A DNA stretch of 37,441 nucleotides from positions 1 through 37,441 of the forward strand of contig CADAVI010000023.1 in assembly GCA_902791295.1 (NCBI GenBank), written 5' to 3'. Shown here in pieces: positions 24,222 to 32,838 of the stretch (within the stretch, counting starts at the first letter, position 1; each line of letters starts with the position of its first letter). The DNA comes from an uncultured Bacteroidales bacterium. Lineage in GTDB: Bacteria > Bacteroidota > Bacteroidia > Bacteroidales > Bacteroidaceae. The notes under the pieces are model-generated. The model worked only from the letters and a program-made list of their open reading frames with translations. It did not search any database and was not told where the DNA came from. The translations under genes and the position numbers were made by a program.

Positions 24222-25406
24222 TTACGCCAGGAGCGCGCGACACATTTCCTCAATGGCGGGGATGTCGCCCTCCTTCATGCGGGAGCGAATCGTCACCATC
24301 GGATCCACTATGGTGATGTCCTTCATCTGCTCCAGGAGGCCGCGCATCGTCTTGCCGGCGGAAGGTGCCCACGAGCCGTTCTCCAAGAGCGCCACACGGC
24401 GTTTTTGGAAGCCCTTGATGAGCAGATGGTGGAGGAAGTCGTACATGGGTGGGAAGACGTTGGCATCATAGCTGGCGGCGCAGCACACGAGACGCGGATA
24501 GCGGAACGCATCCTCGATGACTTCGGCCATATCGTCGCGCGAAAGGTCGCTGACAACCACTTTGGGCGCACCCTGTGAGCGGAGCACTTCGGCCACCTTC
24601 TCGGCGGCGGCCTTCGTGCCGCCGTGGATGCTGGCAAAGGCCACCAGAACGCCCTCGTTCTCAGCCTCGTAGCGCGACCAGATGTCGTAGAGGCGCAGGG
24701 CTTCGGCCAAATCCTGCCCGCGGAGCACGGGGCCGTGAAGCGGACAGATGGTGTCAATCTGCAGCGCAGCGGCCTTCTTGAGCACGTTCTGCACCTGTGC
24801 GCCGTATTTGCCGCAGATGTTGAAGTAGTAGCGGCGCGCCTCGCAGGCCCAGTCGGCCAGAGTGCCATCGGCATTGTATTCCTCCTTGGCGATGGCGCCG
24901 AACTTGCCGAAACCGTCGGCGGCGAAGAGCACATGCTCCGCGCTCTCGTAGCTCATCATCACCTCGGGCCAGTGCACCATCGGCGCGGCGACGAAATGCA
25001 GCGTGTGGTTGCCAAGTTCCAGAACGTCACCCTCCTTCACCAGCTGCAAGCGGCCCTCGAAGCTCGCGCCGTCGAAGAAGTTGGGCAGCATCTTGGCGGC
25101 AGCAGCGGAGCACACCAGCGTCATCCCGGGCCAGAGCGCCATTGCCTCCGCGATGAGGGCGGCGTGGTCGGGCTCCATGTGGTGACAGACGAGATAGTCG
25201 GGCGTGCGGCCGGAGAGGGTGTCGGCCAACTGCTGTTTCCACTGCGCTGCCACACGGGCGTCGGCCGTATCCATCACGGCAATCTTGTCGTCGAGGATGA
25301 CGTAGCTGTTGTAACTCATGCCCTCGGGCACCACATACTGGCTCTCAAAGAGGTCGATGCTCAGGTCGTCGGCACCGATATAGCGGATTTTGCTCGAAAT
25401 TTCCAT
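24222..25406 (-). CDS. Flavodiiron protein (FprA-type A flavoprotein)
   Basis: Reduces O2 to water or NO to N2O to protect an anaerobe. It is 394 aa. The metallo-beta-lactamase-like domain holds the diiron ligands: CHHMEPDHA (His-x-Glu-x-Asp-His), the His in MVHWPEVMM, the Asp in FAADGFGKFGA and the His in CPLHGPVL. The C-terminal flavodoxin domain binds FMN (VLVAFASIHGGTKAAAEKVA, about residue 255 on). No rubredoxin or flavin-reductase domain is fused, so an external donor is required. The gene is monocistronic with a clear -7 box (25440-25447) and a strong terminator (24143-24166). It is divergent from the M16 gene. Confidence 0.93.
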   Translation of the reverse strand: MEISSKIRYIGADDLSIDLFESQYVVPEGMSYNSYVILDDKIAVMDTADARVAAQWKQQLADTLSGRTPDYLVCHHMEPDHAALIAEAMALWPGMTLVCSAAAAKMLPNFFDGASFEGRLQLVKEGDVLELGNHTLHFVAAPMVHWPEVMMSYESAEHVLFAADGFGKFGAIAKEEYNADGTLADWACEARRYYFNICGKYGAQVQNVLKKAAALQIDTICPLHGPVLRGQDLAEALRLYDIWSRYEAENEGVLVAFASIHGGTKAAAEKVAEVLRSQGAPKVVVSDLSRDDMAEVIEDAFRYPRLVCCAASYDANVFPPMYDFLHHLLIKGFQKRRVALLENGSWAPSAGKTMRGLLEQMKDITIVDPMVTIRSRMKEGDIPAIEEMCRALLA

Positions 25407-25439
25407 TTGCTGACTTGTTTTTCTTTATGATTTCACGCA

Positions 25440-25447
25440 CAAAGGTA
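25440..25447 (-). promoter_or_regulatory. Promoter -7 box of fprA
   Basis: The minus strand reads TACCTTTG (TAnnTTTG), 33 bases before the ATG at 25406. Confidence 0.55.
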
Positions 25448-25552
25448 TGAAAAAAACGGGAGATAGCCCCAACTTTTCGCTTTCAACTTCCAATTTTCCG
25501 CTTTTTACCTGTAAAATAGCGGTACGCGTGCGGACAAAGGCAACTTTTTTCG

Positions 25553-25560
25553 TATCTTTG
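25553..25560 (+). promoter_or_regulatory. Promoter -7 box of the M16/feo operon
   Basis: TATCTTTG matches TAnnTTTG and lies 25 bases before the GTG start at 25586. It probably drives all genes to 29669. Confidence 0.55.
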
Positions 25561-25585
25561 CCTGAGAAAGTAGCCAAAAACCGCT

Positions 25586-26167
25586 GTGACTGTCGCGTCA
25601 ATCAAGGCCAAACTGCCCGAAGGCATGAGATTCGTGAGCGCCGGAACGCCCTCGCACGTTGCCTATGTGGGCATCGCCGTGAAGGCCGGCACACGCAACG
25701 AACTCGACAGCGAGAGCGGTATGGCGCACTATCTGGAGCACCTCTCCTTCAAAGGCACGGAGCGGCGCAACGCCGCCGCCATCATACGCCGCATGGAGAG
25801 CGTCGGCGGCGAACTCAACGCCTTCACCGGGAAGGAGGAAACGGTGTTCTACTGCGCCTGCGAAGCACAATACGTGGGGCGCGCCGCAGAACTGCTGCTC
25901 GACATCGTCTTCCACAGCACCTACCCCGAGGAGGAGATGCGCCACGAGGTGGAGGTGGTGCTCGACGAGATAGAGAGCTACAACGACTCCCCCGCCGAAC
26001 TCATCTACGACGACTTCGAAGCCCTCATCTTCGAGGGACAGCCCCTCGGACGCAGCATCCTGGGCAAAGCCGAAGCGCTGAGACAATACCGCAGCGACGA
26101 CGTGAAGCGCTTCGCCCGACGTATGTACAAACCCGAAAACTGCCTGATGTTCGTCTATGGCGCGTGA
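25586..26167 (+). CDS. M16 peptidase, N-terminal half (split gene)
   Basis: Zinc-peptidase half of a pitrilysin/M16 protein, 193 aa. The inverted zinc motif HYLEH is at residues 48-52 (in SGMAHYLEHLSFKGTERR), and the third ligand region HEVEVVLDEIES lies about 77 residues later. SYNDSPAELIYDDFE and GQPLGRSILG are the usual substrate-side motifs. The frame ends with FVYGA and a TGA, exactly where family members continue into the linker before the C-terminal half. That half follows in the +1 frame from 26157. By family spacing, roughly 40 residues of linker are missing. The start is GTG 25586, just after the promoter and ahead of LPEGMRFVS. It may be a disrupted gene or a two-subunit peptidase. 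Confidence 0.75.
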   Translation: MTVASIKAKLPEGMRFVSAGTPSHVAYVGIAVKAGTRNELDSESGMAHYLEHLSFKGTERRNAAAIIRRMESVGGELNAFTGKEETVFYCACEAQYVGRAAELLLDIVFHSTYPEEEMRHEVEVVLDEIESYNDSPAELIYDDFEALIFEGQPLGRSILGKAEALRQYRSDDVKRFARRMYKPENCLMFVYGA

Positions 26168-26708
26168 AGTCATCATAGAGAAGCACACCCACCAGGCCCA
26201 CGTGATGATGGGTCATGCAGCCTACGGCGGCAGAGACCGCAGGCATCTGGCCCTCGTGCTGCTCAACAACATCCTGGGCGGACCGGCGATGTCGAGCCGC
26301 CTCAACATGGCGCTCAGAGAAAAGGCCGGACTCGTCTACACCGTGCAGAGCAGCCTGACCACCTACACCGACACCGGCGTGTGGAGCATCTACTTCGGCT
26401 GCGACCAGAAGGACGTGAAGCGCTGCCGCCGACTGGTGACGAAGGAACTGGAGCGGCTCGTCGCAGCGCCGCTGTCGGAGCGCGCCCTCAATGCCGCCAA
26501 AAGGCAACTGAAGGGGCAGGTGATGCTCTCCTACGAAAACCGCGAGGAAGTGGCGCTCGGCATGGGCAAACGTATGCTGCACTACGGGCACTACCGCACC
26601 CCCGAAGAACTCATTCGCGCCATCGACCGGCTCACGGCCCAAGAGCTCTACGACGTGGCCCGCGAGGTGATGATGCCCGAAAATCTCACCACACTCATCT
26701 ACCGATAA
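26157..26708 (+). CDS. M16 peptidase, C-terminal half (split gene)
   Basis: A 183-aa product with the M16 C-domain features: IEKHTHQAHVMMG, LLNNILGGPAMSSRLNMALREKAGLVY (split by eye; the Arg and Tyr of LREKAGLVY contact substrate in the family), and TYTDTGVWSIYFG. Its first ATG (26157) lies in the last codons of the upstream half; the two share 11 bases (ATGGCGCGTGA), which would allow termination-reinitiation. It has no zinc motif of its own, as expected for the C-half. If both halves are translated they could pair as a heterodimer, as in some two-chain M16 enzymes. The simpler reading is an internal deletion that shifted the frame. Confidence 0.7.
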   Translation: MAREVIIEKHTHQAHVMMGHAAYGGRDRRHLALVLLNNILGGPAMSSRLNMALREKAGLVYTVQSSLTTYTDTGVWSIYFGCDQKDVKRCRRLVTKELERLVAAPLSERALNAAKRQLKGQVMLSYENREEVALGMGKRMLHYGHYRTPEELIRAIDRLTAQELYDVAREVMMPENLTTLIYR

Positions 26709-26739
26709 CCCTGAATCAGCCACCAACACCAGACACACT

Positions 26740-27153
26740 ATGAAATACCAGCTCGTCCTCCACGATGACCTCTCCGAAATCGACCGCCTGGCCAAATTCA
26801 TGGAGACTCTTACCGAAGCGGAAAGCCTGGATCCGGCAACAGGATTCAACCTGCATCTGGCCCTCGAAGAAGCCTGCTCCAACATCATACGCTACGCCTA
26901 TCCCGGAGAGACGGGCAAGGAGTTCCGCCTCGACGTCGCCTCCGACGAGCATCAGATACAATTCACCCTCACCGATGAGGGCATTCCCTTCAACCCGCTT
27001 GAGAGCGCACCCAAAGTGGATGTCACGCTGTCGGCCGAAGACCGCGAAATCGGCGGCCTCGGCATCTTCCTGATAAAGCAGTGCATGAGCACCGTCCGCT
27101 ACGAGCGCCGCGGGGAGCACAACATACTCACTATGACCTATTCCCGTATTTAA
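26740..27153 (+). CDS. RsbW-like serine kinase/anti-sigma ATPase
   Basis: A 137-aa stand-alone GHKL ATPase of the HATPase_c_2 group. The N box is EEACSNIIRYAYP (about residues 43-55), the G1 box is LTDEGIPFNPL, and the G2 box is GGLGIFLIKQC. These motifs are those of RsbW/SpoIIAB anti-sigma kinases. No STAS-domain partner or PP2C phosphatase gene is visible next to it. It lies 31 bases after the split M16 gene, and its stop is directly followed by the feoB ATG (zero spacing), so it is probably co-transcribed with iron uptake. Whether it regulates FeoB, a sigma factor or something else cannot be told. Confidence 0.85.
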   Translation: MKYQLVLHDDLSEIDRLAKFMETLTEAESLDPATGFNLHLALEEACSNIIRYAYPGETGKEFRLDVASDEHQIQFTLTDEGIPFNPLESAPKVDVTLSAEDREIGGLGIFLIKQCMSTVRYERRGEHNILTMTYSRI

Positions 27154-29520
27154 ATGACTCTTTCCGATCTATCCATAGAACAGTCGGCTCGCATCATCTC
27201 CGTGGGCGGCAACGGCGCCTTGCGTCAGCATCTGCTCGACATGGGCGTCATCCCCGGCGTGCGCGTCACGCTCGTCAAGCACGCCCCCATGGGCGACCCC
27301 ATCGAGGTGCGCATCCACGGCTACGAACTGACCATGCGCAAGGCAGACGCCGCCAACATCACCATCGACACCGACCTACAGCGCTCCGCGCCCGAAGAAG
27401 ACCCCGACGAGCAGGCCTACGTCGCCGCTCTGCAGGAAATCCCCCACCCCGGTTTGGGCGAAGGCGGACGCTACCACGAAGAACAAAGCGCCCGACTGCC
27501 GTCGAAGCCGCAAGCAGCAGCACCCGGCACCCCCGTGCGTCTGGCCCTTGTGGGCAACCAAAACTGCGGCAAGACCACCCTCTTCAACACCCTCACGGGC
27601 AGCAACCAGCACGTGGGCAACTTCCCAGGCGTCACCGTCGAGCGCAAGGACGGCACCGTGAAGGGCCACCCCGAAGTGACCATCACCGATCTGCCCGGCA
27701 TCTACTCCCTCTCGCCCTACACGAGCGAGGAGCGCGTTTCGCGCAGCTTCGTGCTGGAGCAGAAGCCCGACGCCATCATCAACATCATCGACACCACCTG
27801 CATCGAGCGCAGCCTCTACCTCACCATGCAGCTCATGGAACTGGGACGCCCGATGGTCTTGGCCCTCAACTTCATCGACGAGATGGAGAGTCAGGGCGGC
27901 GCCGTGCGCGTCAACGAGCTGGAGCACCAGCTCGGCATCCCCGTGGTGCCCATCAGCGCCGTTGACGGAGAGGGTGTGGACGAACTCATCGACCACGTGC
28001 TCCACGTGGCGCGCTATCAGGAAGGACCCGCCCGACAGGACTTCTGTCCCTCCACCGGCATCCGATCCGCCGTCCACCGCTCGCTGCACGCCATCATGCA
28101 CCTCATCGAGGACCACGCCGAGCGGGCGGACATCCCCCTGCGCTTTGCCGCCAACAAACTCATCGAGGGCGACACGCTCACCCGCGACGCACTCGACCTT
28201 TCGCAAAACGAAATAAAGACCATCGGCCACCTGCTCCGGCAGATGGAAGAGGAGCGCGGCCTCGACCGCCAGGCCGCGATGGCCGACATGCGCTACGCCT
28301 TCATCCTGAGCGTCACCGCACGCACGGTGGTGCATCCCAAAGAGAGCCGCGAGCACAAGCGCAGCCGCCGCATCGACAGCATCCTGACCGGACGATGGAC
28401 CGCCCTGCCCGCCTTCATCGGCATCATGGCGCTCGTCTTCTGGTTCACCTTCAACAGCGTGGGCGCCTGGCTCCAGGAACTCTTCGAGGCGGGCATCGAC
28501 GCCTCCACCGCATGGATCGACGACCTGCTCACGGCGTGGGACATCGCGCCCACCGTGCACTCGCTCGTCACCGACGGCATCCTTGCCGGCGTGGGCTCCG
28601 TACTCTCCTTCCTGCCCGTCATCGTCTGCCTCTTCTTCTGCCTCTCCATGCTGGAAGACAGCGGCTACATGGCCCGCATCGCCTTCGTGATGGACCGCGC
28701 ACTGCGCCGCCTGGGGCTCTCCGGACGCAGCATCGTGCCGCTGCTGATGGGCTTCGGCTGCTCCGTGCCCAGCATCATGGCCTCCCGCACGCTGCCCAGT
28801 GAGCGCGACCGCAAGATGACCATACTGCTCACGCCTTTCATGTCGTGCACCGCCAAGATTCCCATCTACGCCTTCTTCGTGGCGGCCTTCTTCCCGAGCA
28901 ACGGCGCGTGGGTGATGACCTCGATGTATCTCATCGGTATCTTCGCCGGCATCCTCGTGGCCATTGTGCTCAAGCGCACCGCCTTCCGCGGAGAAGCCGT
29001 ACCCTTCGTCATGGAGCTCCCCAACTACCGCATGCCCGTGGCCCGCAATGTGGGACACCTGCTGTGGGACAAGGCCAAGGACTTCCTGGAACGCGCCTTC
29101 ACCGTCATCTTCATGGCGAGCGTCGTCATCTGGGTGTTCCAGACGTTTGATTTCCACCTCAACACCGTGACGGACAACCACGACAGCATACTGGCTCAGA
29201 TTGCCGCTCCCCTTGCCGTACTCTTCGAGCCGCTCGGGCTCGGCGACTGGCGCATCGTCACCGCCCTCATCTGCGGCTTCCTGGCCAAAGAGAGCGTCGT
29301 GAGCACCCTGGGCGGACTCTTCACGCCCGAAACGCTGCAGGCCACCCTGACGACCGCCACGTGCTACACACTGATGGTCTTCTGCCTGCTCTACACCCCC
29401 TGCGTGGCCGCCATTGCCACCGTGCGCCGCGAGTTGGGCAGCCGCTGGGCGCTCATCATCGTCGTCACCCAATGTCTGGTGGCCTGGCTCGCCGCCTGGC
29501 TCGTCTCCCTGATGCTATGA
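27154..29520 (+). CDS. feoB: Ferrous iron transporter FeoB with fused FeoA domain
   Basis: Inner-membrane Fe(II) importer with a cytoplasmic GTPase. It is 788 aa. Residues 1-75 are a FeoA/SH3-like domain (GGNGALRQHLLDMGVIPG), fused as in other Bacteroidetes. The G domain follows from about 125: G1 GNQNCGKTT, G2 in VGNFPGVTVE, G3 DLPGIYSL, G4 NFIDE, G5 in PISAVDG. The membrane part has two gate repeats, with LLMGFGCSVPSIMAS and FMSCTAKIP in the first and LAKESVVSTLGGLF in the second. The start ATG directly follows the RsbW-like gene. The stop overlaps the start of the Cys-rich partner (ATGA at 29517-29520). No Fur box is evident. Confidence 0.96.
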   Translation: MTLSDLSIEQSARIISVGGNGALRQHLLDMGVIPGVRVTLVKHAPMGDPIEVRIHGYELTMRKADAANITIDTDLQRSAPEEDPDEQAYVAALQEIPHPGLGEGGRYHEEQSARLPSKPQAAAPGTPVRLALVGNQNCGKTTLFNTLTGSNQHVGNFPGVTVERKDGTVKGHPEVTITDLPGIYSLSPYTSEERVSRSFVLEQKPDAIINIIDTTCIERSLYLTMQLMELGRPMVLALNFIDEMESQGGAVRVNELEHQLGIPVVPISAVDGEGVDELIDHVLHVARYQEGPARQDFCPSTGIRSAVHRSLHAIMHLIEDHAERADIPLRFAANKLIEGDTLTRDALDLSQNEIKTIGHLLRQMEEERGLDRQAAMADMRYAFILSVTARTVVHPKESREHKRSRRIDSILTGRWTALPAFIGIMALVFWFTFNSVGAWLQELFEAGIDASTAWIDDLLTAWDIAPTVHSLVTDGILAGVGSVLSFLPVIVCLFFCLSMLEDSGYMARIAFVMDRALRRLGLSGRSIVPLLMGFGCSVPSIMASRTLPSERDRKMTILLTPFMSCTAKIPIYAFFVAAFFPSNGAWVMTSMYLIGIFAGILVAIVLKRTAFRGEAVPFVMELPNYRMPVARNVGHLLWDKAKDFLERAFTVIFMASVVIWVFQTFDFHLNTVTDNHDSILAQIAAPLAVLFEPLGLGDWRIVTALICGFLAKESVVSTLGGLFTPETLQATLTTATCYTLMVFCLLYTPCVAAIATVRRELGSRWALIIVVTQCLVAWLAAWLVSLML

Positions 29521-29669
29521 ACCTGCAGAGTTGGATTGTGCTCCTGGCGGTGGTGGCGCTCTTCGTCGCCGTGTTCCGCTTCTACATGAAAAAGCAGCGC
29601 CGCAACAAAGGCTGCGGCTCCTGCGGTTGCTCCTGCGGATGTGACAACTGCGAGCGCTGCGGCCACTGA
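29517..29669 (+). CDS. FeoB-associated Cys-rich membrane protein
   Basis: A 50-aa protein: one N-terminal membrane helix (about residues 5-22), a basic stretch MKKQRRNKG, and a tail with seven Cys in 16 residues (CGSCGCSCGCDNCERC). This is the layout of the small FeoB-associated Cys-rich family, which plausibly plays the part of FeoC or passes on iron. Its ATG overlaps the feoB stop, so it is translationally coupled and is the last gene of the operon. The Cys cluster could bind Fe(II) or an Fe-S cluster; that is inference. Confidence 0.88.
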   Translation: MNLQSWIVLLAVVALFVAVFRFYMKKQRRNKGCGSCGCSCGCDNCERCGH

Positions 29670-29689
29670 GCCGGCGGCGTCCCTATACC

Positions 29690-30358
29690 TTATAATAAAC
29701 CCTCCAGCACGAGGTTCGGACACACCTCGACGTCGCCCTCAAGCGCCATCGGCAGTCCTCCGGTGTAGAACACTTTCACGTCGCGACACTTCTTCCGCGC
29801 TTCGCGGATGTAGCCCTCCGTCTCGAAGCGCAGCCCGTTCATCGCACCGCCACGCATAGCCTCATCCGTGGTGAACGCCCACAGAGGCGCCTCGCCCTCA
29901 AGGGACACCTGCGGCAACGCCGCCGTGTGTTCGTGCATACTCTCCAGGCGGAGCCGCAATCCCGGCGAGATGATGCCGCCGAGATGCCTGCCGTCGGCGG
30001 TGACGAGGTCGGTGGTCAGACAGGTGCCGCAATCCACCACGAGCACATCCCGTCCGGGCGCTCTTCTGCGCGCTCCGCGAATGGCGGCGCAACGGTCTTC
30101 GCCCAAACCTTCGGGGAACAGTGTCGGATGCGACGCCAGTTCGCGCACGCGTCGCACCTTAATATTGCGCGCAGCCGCCAGACGGAACAATGCGTCCGGC
30201 TGCGGACCCACACAGGAGAGGTGCACTTCGTCCGCGCCGTCGAGCCACTGCGCCCAATCTGCCCCGTCGTAACCCGTGCGCACCACTTCGCCCGGGGTGC
30301 TCCCCTCCGAGCGACTCAGCTTCACACAGGTGTTGCCGATGTCCGCCAGCAGTATCAT
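29690..30358 (-). CDS. coaX: Type III pantothenate kinase
   Basis: Catalyses the first step of CoA synthesis: pantothenate plus ATP to 4'-phosphopantothenate. It is 222 aa. The phosphate-binding motif DIGNTCVKL is at residues 6-14, GLGEDRCAAI holds the pantothenate-binding Asp-Arg, DCGTCLTTDLV is the second phosphate motif, and GGIISPGLRLRLESMHEHTA is the family signature. It is slightly shorter than usual. Its ATG overlaps the GH51 stop (4 bases, ATGA type), so it is co-translated with a carbohydrate enzyme, an unusual partner. It converges on the feo operon with a 20-base gap. Confidence 0.92.
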   Translation of the reverse strand: MILLADIGNTCVKLSRSEGSTPGEVVRTGYDGADWAQWLDGADEVHLSCVGPQPDALFRLAAARNIKVRRVRELASHPTLFPEGLGEDRCAAIRGARRRAPGRDVLVVDCGTCLTTDLVTADGRHLGGIISPGLRLRLESMHEHTAALPQVSLEGEAPLWAFTTDEAMRGGAMNGLRFETEGYIREARKKCRDVKVFYTGGLPMALEGDVEVCPNLVLEGLL

Positions 30359-32811
30359 CGCTTCAGACGCAGCACCTGATAGGAATAGGGCGGCAGAGTG
30401 AGGGATGCGGGCACGCTGCCCAGTTCTTCTGTCGCGGGGGCGGCCACGTTTCTGTCCGTTGCGTGACCGGCGAGTGTGGTTTTCACGGCACGCGTCCAGG
30501 CGCCTCCGCCGTTGACGGTCAGTGACATCACGGTGGATTGGGGTAAAGCGTTCACCACCTTGATGATGAGGTCGCCCGTCTCCTTGTCGAGCGTCACCGA
30601 GTGGGACACACGCAGAGCGGCGTCGGCCCGGTTTGTTCCCTTCATGCTGAACTTGGCGTCGGCATAGACGTATTCGTCACCGGCGTTCTGTCCGGCCATC
30701 ATCTGCACGTAGTAGTTGGGGGTGGGCTTCACCTCGGTGTTGTTGAAGTAAATCATGTCGGGGTTCCACTGCGTGTGGCCCTCCTTGGCCAGCAGCGGAG
30801 CGTAGCTGCTCATGCACACCACGTCGCCGTTGCGCTCCAATCCGTTGATGTGCAGCGCCTCGGCCAGGGCGTTCTCCAGCAGATTACCCTTGCTGGCCCA
30901 CTCGCCGAGATACACCTTGGTGCCCTCGCGCTTGTATTTGTCGTAGAAGTCCTGGTTGTGGAGATACCATCCCACGGGGTTGTAGTAGTGCTCGTCCACG
31001 ATGCTGAGATTCTTCTCAGCAGCATGCTGCCAGCCGTATTCGTAGTCGCTGCCCTCCCAGAAGGGGCCCACGGTGCCCACCACGGTGATTTCGGGATGCG
31101 CCTTCTTCACGCCCTCGTTGAGGTAGTCGAAGCGCTCGTTGAACACGTCACCCAGGAGGTCTTCGTTGCCGATGCCCAGATACTTCAGCCCGAAAGGTTT
31201 CGGATGTCCGGCTTTGGCACGCATGGCGGCCAGCTTGCTGGTGGCGGGGTCGCCGTTGGCCCACTCGATGAGGTCGAGCAGTTCCTGCAGATAGGAGGCC
31301 ATGGTGAGGGGCTTACCGTTGTAGGTGTAGCGTCCGGGCTCCCAGGGGATGCCGCCCTGCTGTCCGTGTCCGCCGTGACTGCTGTTCTGACAGGGCACAC
31401 CGGCCGAGAGCACGGGGAGGGGCTCCGCACCGATGTCTTCGCAGAACTGGAAGTATTCATAGAATCCCAGGCCGCGTGTCTGATGGTAATGCCAGATGTT
31501 GAAGTCCGGCTGACGTTCCCACAGTTCACCCACGGTGGCCTGCCAGTGGTAGATGTTGTCGATGCCGTTGCCGTGACTCATGCAGCCGCCGGGGAAGCGC
31601 ACAAACTGCGGACGCAAATCCGCCAGTTTCTCGGCCAAATCCCGGCGCAGACCGTTTTCGCGGCCCTTATAGGTGTCCACGGGGAAGAGGCTCACCATGT
31701 CGAGGTCGTACTGTCCAGCCTCCTGCGGCTCAATCACCAGACGGCCGTGTGCGGTGGAGCCGGACATCTTCAGCACGGTTTTCTGCTGTGTCCAGGCCGG
31801 AGTGGCCTTGAAGGACGTCTTGGCCAGCGTCGAGCCGGACTTGTCCACGAGGCGCACCCTCACCTCGCCCTTGCCTCTCAGGAAGAGCGACAGGCGATAC
31901 TTCTTACCCTCCTCCAGAGCGATGCCGTCCCAGCCTTCGTTCTCCAGGCGTGCGCCCTTTTTGTTCACGGTCAGGCGTGTGTAGTGGCGATTGTTCTCGT
32001 GGAGCGGATTTTCGGTGAGCACCGTCCACTCTGTGCCGTCGCCGTGGAGGCTCCAGGCCGTCTTGGCCGACCAGGCACCGTTGCGGCCTGACCAGTCGGC
32101 TTTGGTGTATTCGAAGTCGCGGTTCTGCACCAGTTCGGCATAGAGTCCGCCGTCGGCGGCGTAGTTGATGTCCTCAAAGAAGATGCCGAAGAGCATGGGT
32201 GAAATCGCCTTTTTCTGCGTCATATCCACCGTCACCTCGTATCTCGCGCTGTCCAGGTCCTTGAAGCGGGCGCCGTCCTCCCTCATGTTGTCTCGCTCCT
32301 GGCGGGCACGGAATTTGTGGGCCTCCATCTTCTTCTCCAGATTGTCGAGCACGCCGTAGGCCACACGCACGGCTTTCAGCGAGTCGGCTTTCAACTGTGC
32401 CATCTTGGCCTCAAAGGCTTCCTGCGACAGCACGGGATAGTCCTGGGGCTTCCACAGCCAGAGGTCTTCCGTCTCAGTCTGCGCAATCTGGTGAATCTTC
32501 GGGCTGACGACGAATTCGCAGCGCACCTTGCCGCCCTCCGCACTCAAGACGGGGTAGTACATCTTCTTCTGCGCGCCCCATTCTCCGAAGTCCGAGGAGA
32601 GCACCTTGTAGCCCTGCCCCACCTTGTTCCACACGCGCCCATCCACGGAGTATTCCAAAAACATGCCGTCGGCGGGCTTCAGGTTGCGGGCTCTCACCCA
32701 CACGGAATCGGGATGGTTGCCCAGTCCCAGGGTTGAGGCGTTCACACTCTCTGCCGCTCCGAAGAGACCGGCTGTCAGCAGCACCGCTGCCATCGTCTGT
32801 TTGCGTATCAT
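30355..32811 (-). CDS. GH51 alpha-L-arabinofuranosidase with N-terminal extension
   Basis: An exported glycosidase of 818 aa that removes terminal L-arabinofuranose from plant polysaccharides. The signal peptide is MIRKQTMAAVLLTAGLFGAA. Residues about 25-115 form an added beta-rich domain, and about 120-170 a charged coiled-coil-like segment. The GH51 part starts near 195 (SPMLFGIFFEDINYAADGG). The acid/base Glu550 is in YLGIGNED, and the nucleophile Glu637 in YLGEWAS. RFPGGCMSHGNGIDN is another family signature. The length is 150-200 residues above a minimal GH51. No susCD pair or other glycosidase lies nearby, so it is not part of a visible polysaccharide locus. It sits between the DUF4954-like gene (27-base gap) and coaX (overlap). 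Confidence 0.93.
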   Translation of the reverse strand: MIRKQTMAAVLLTAGLFGAAESVNASTLGLGNHPDSVWVRARNLKPADGMFLEYSVDGRVWNKVGQGYKVLSSDFGEWGAQKKMYYPVLSAEGGKVRCEFVVSPKIHQIAQTETEDLWLWKPQDYPVLSQEAFEAKMAQLKADSLKAVRVAYGVLDNLEKKMEAHKFRARQERDNMREDGARFKDLDSARYEVTVDMTQKKAISPMLFGIFFEDINYAADGGLYAELVQNRDFEYTKADWSGRNGAWSAKTAWSLHGDGTEWTVLTENPLHENNRHYTRLTVNKKGARLENEGWDGIALEEGKKYRLSLFLRGKGEVRVRLVDKSGSTLAKTSFKATPAWTQQKTVLKMSGSTAHGRLVIEPQEAGQYDLDMVSLFPVDTYKGRENGLRRDLAEKLADLRPQFVRFPGGCMSHGNGIDNIYHWQATVGELWERQPDFNIWHYHQTRGLGFYEYFQFCEDIGAEPLPVLSAGVPCQNSSHGGHGQQGGIPWEPGRYTYNGKPLTMASYLQELLDLIEWANGDPATSKLAAMRAKAGHPKPFGLKYLGIGNEDLLGDVFNERFDYLNEGVKKAHPEITVVGTVGPFWEGSDYEYGWQHAAEKNLSIVDEHYYNPVGWYLHNQDFYDKYKREGTKVYLGEWASKGNLLENALAEALHINGLERNGDVVCMSSYAPLLAKEGHTQWNPDMIYFNNTEVKPTPNYYVQMMAGQNAGDEYVYADAKFSMKGTNRADAALRVSHSVTLDKETGDLIIKVVNALPQSTVMSLTVNGGGAWTRAVKTTLAGHATDRNVAAPATEELGSVPASLTLPPYSYQVLRLKR

Positions 32812-32838
32812 CTTGCAGTGTCGATTGTTCTTCCGTTA

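Noticed and set aside
27991-28010. Two CACGTG cores in feoB as parS-like sites
   Set aside because: The flanks do not match a parS palindrome, and the sites are coding sequence. They do not support an origin-proximal call.
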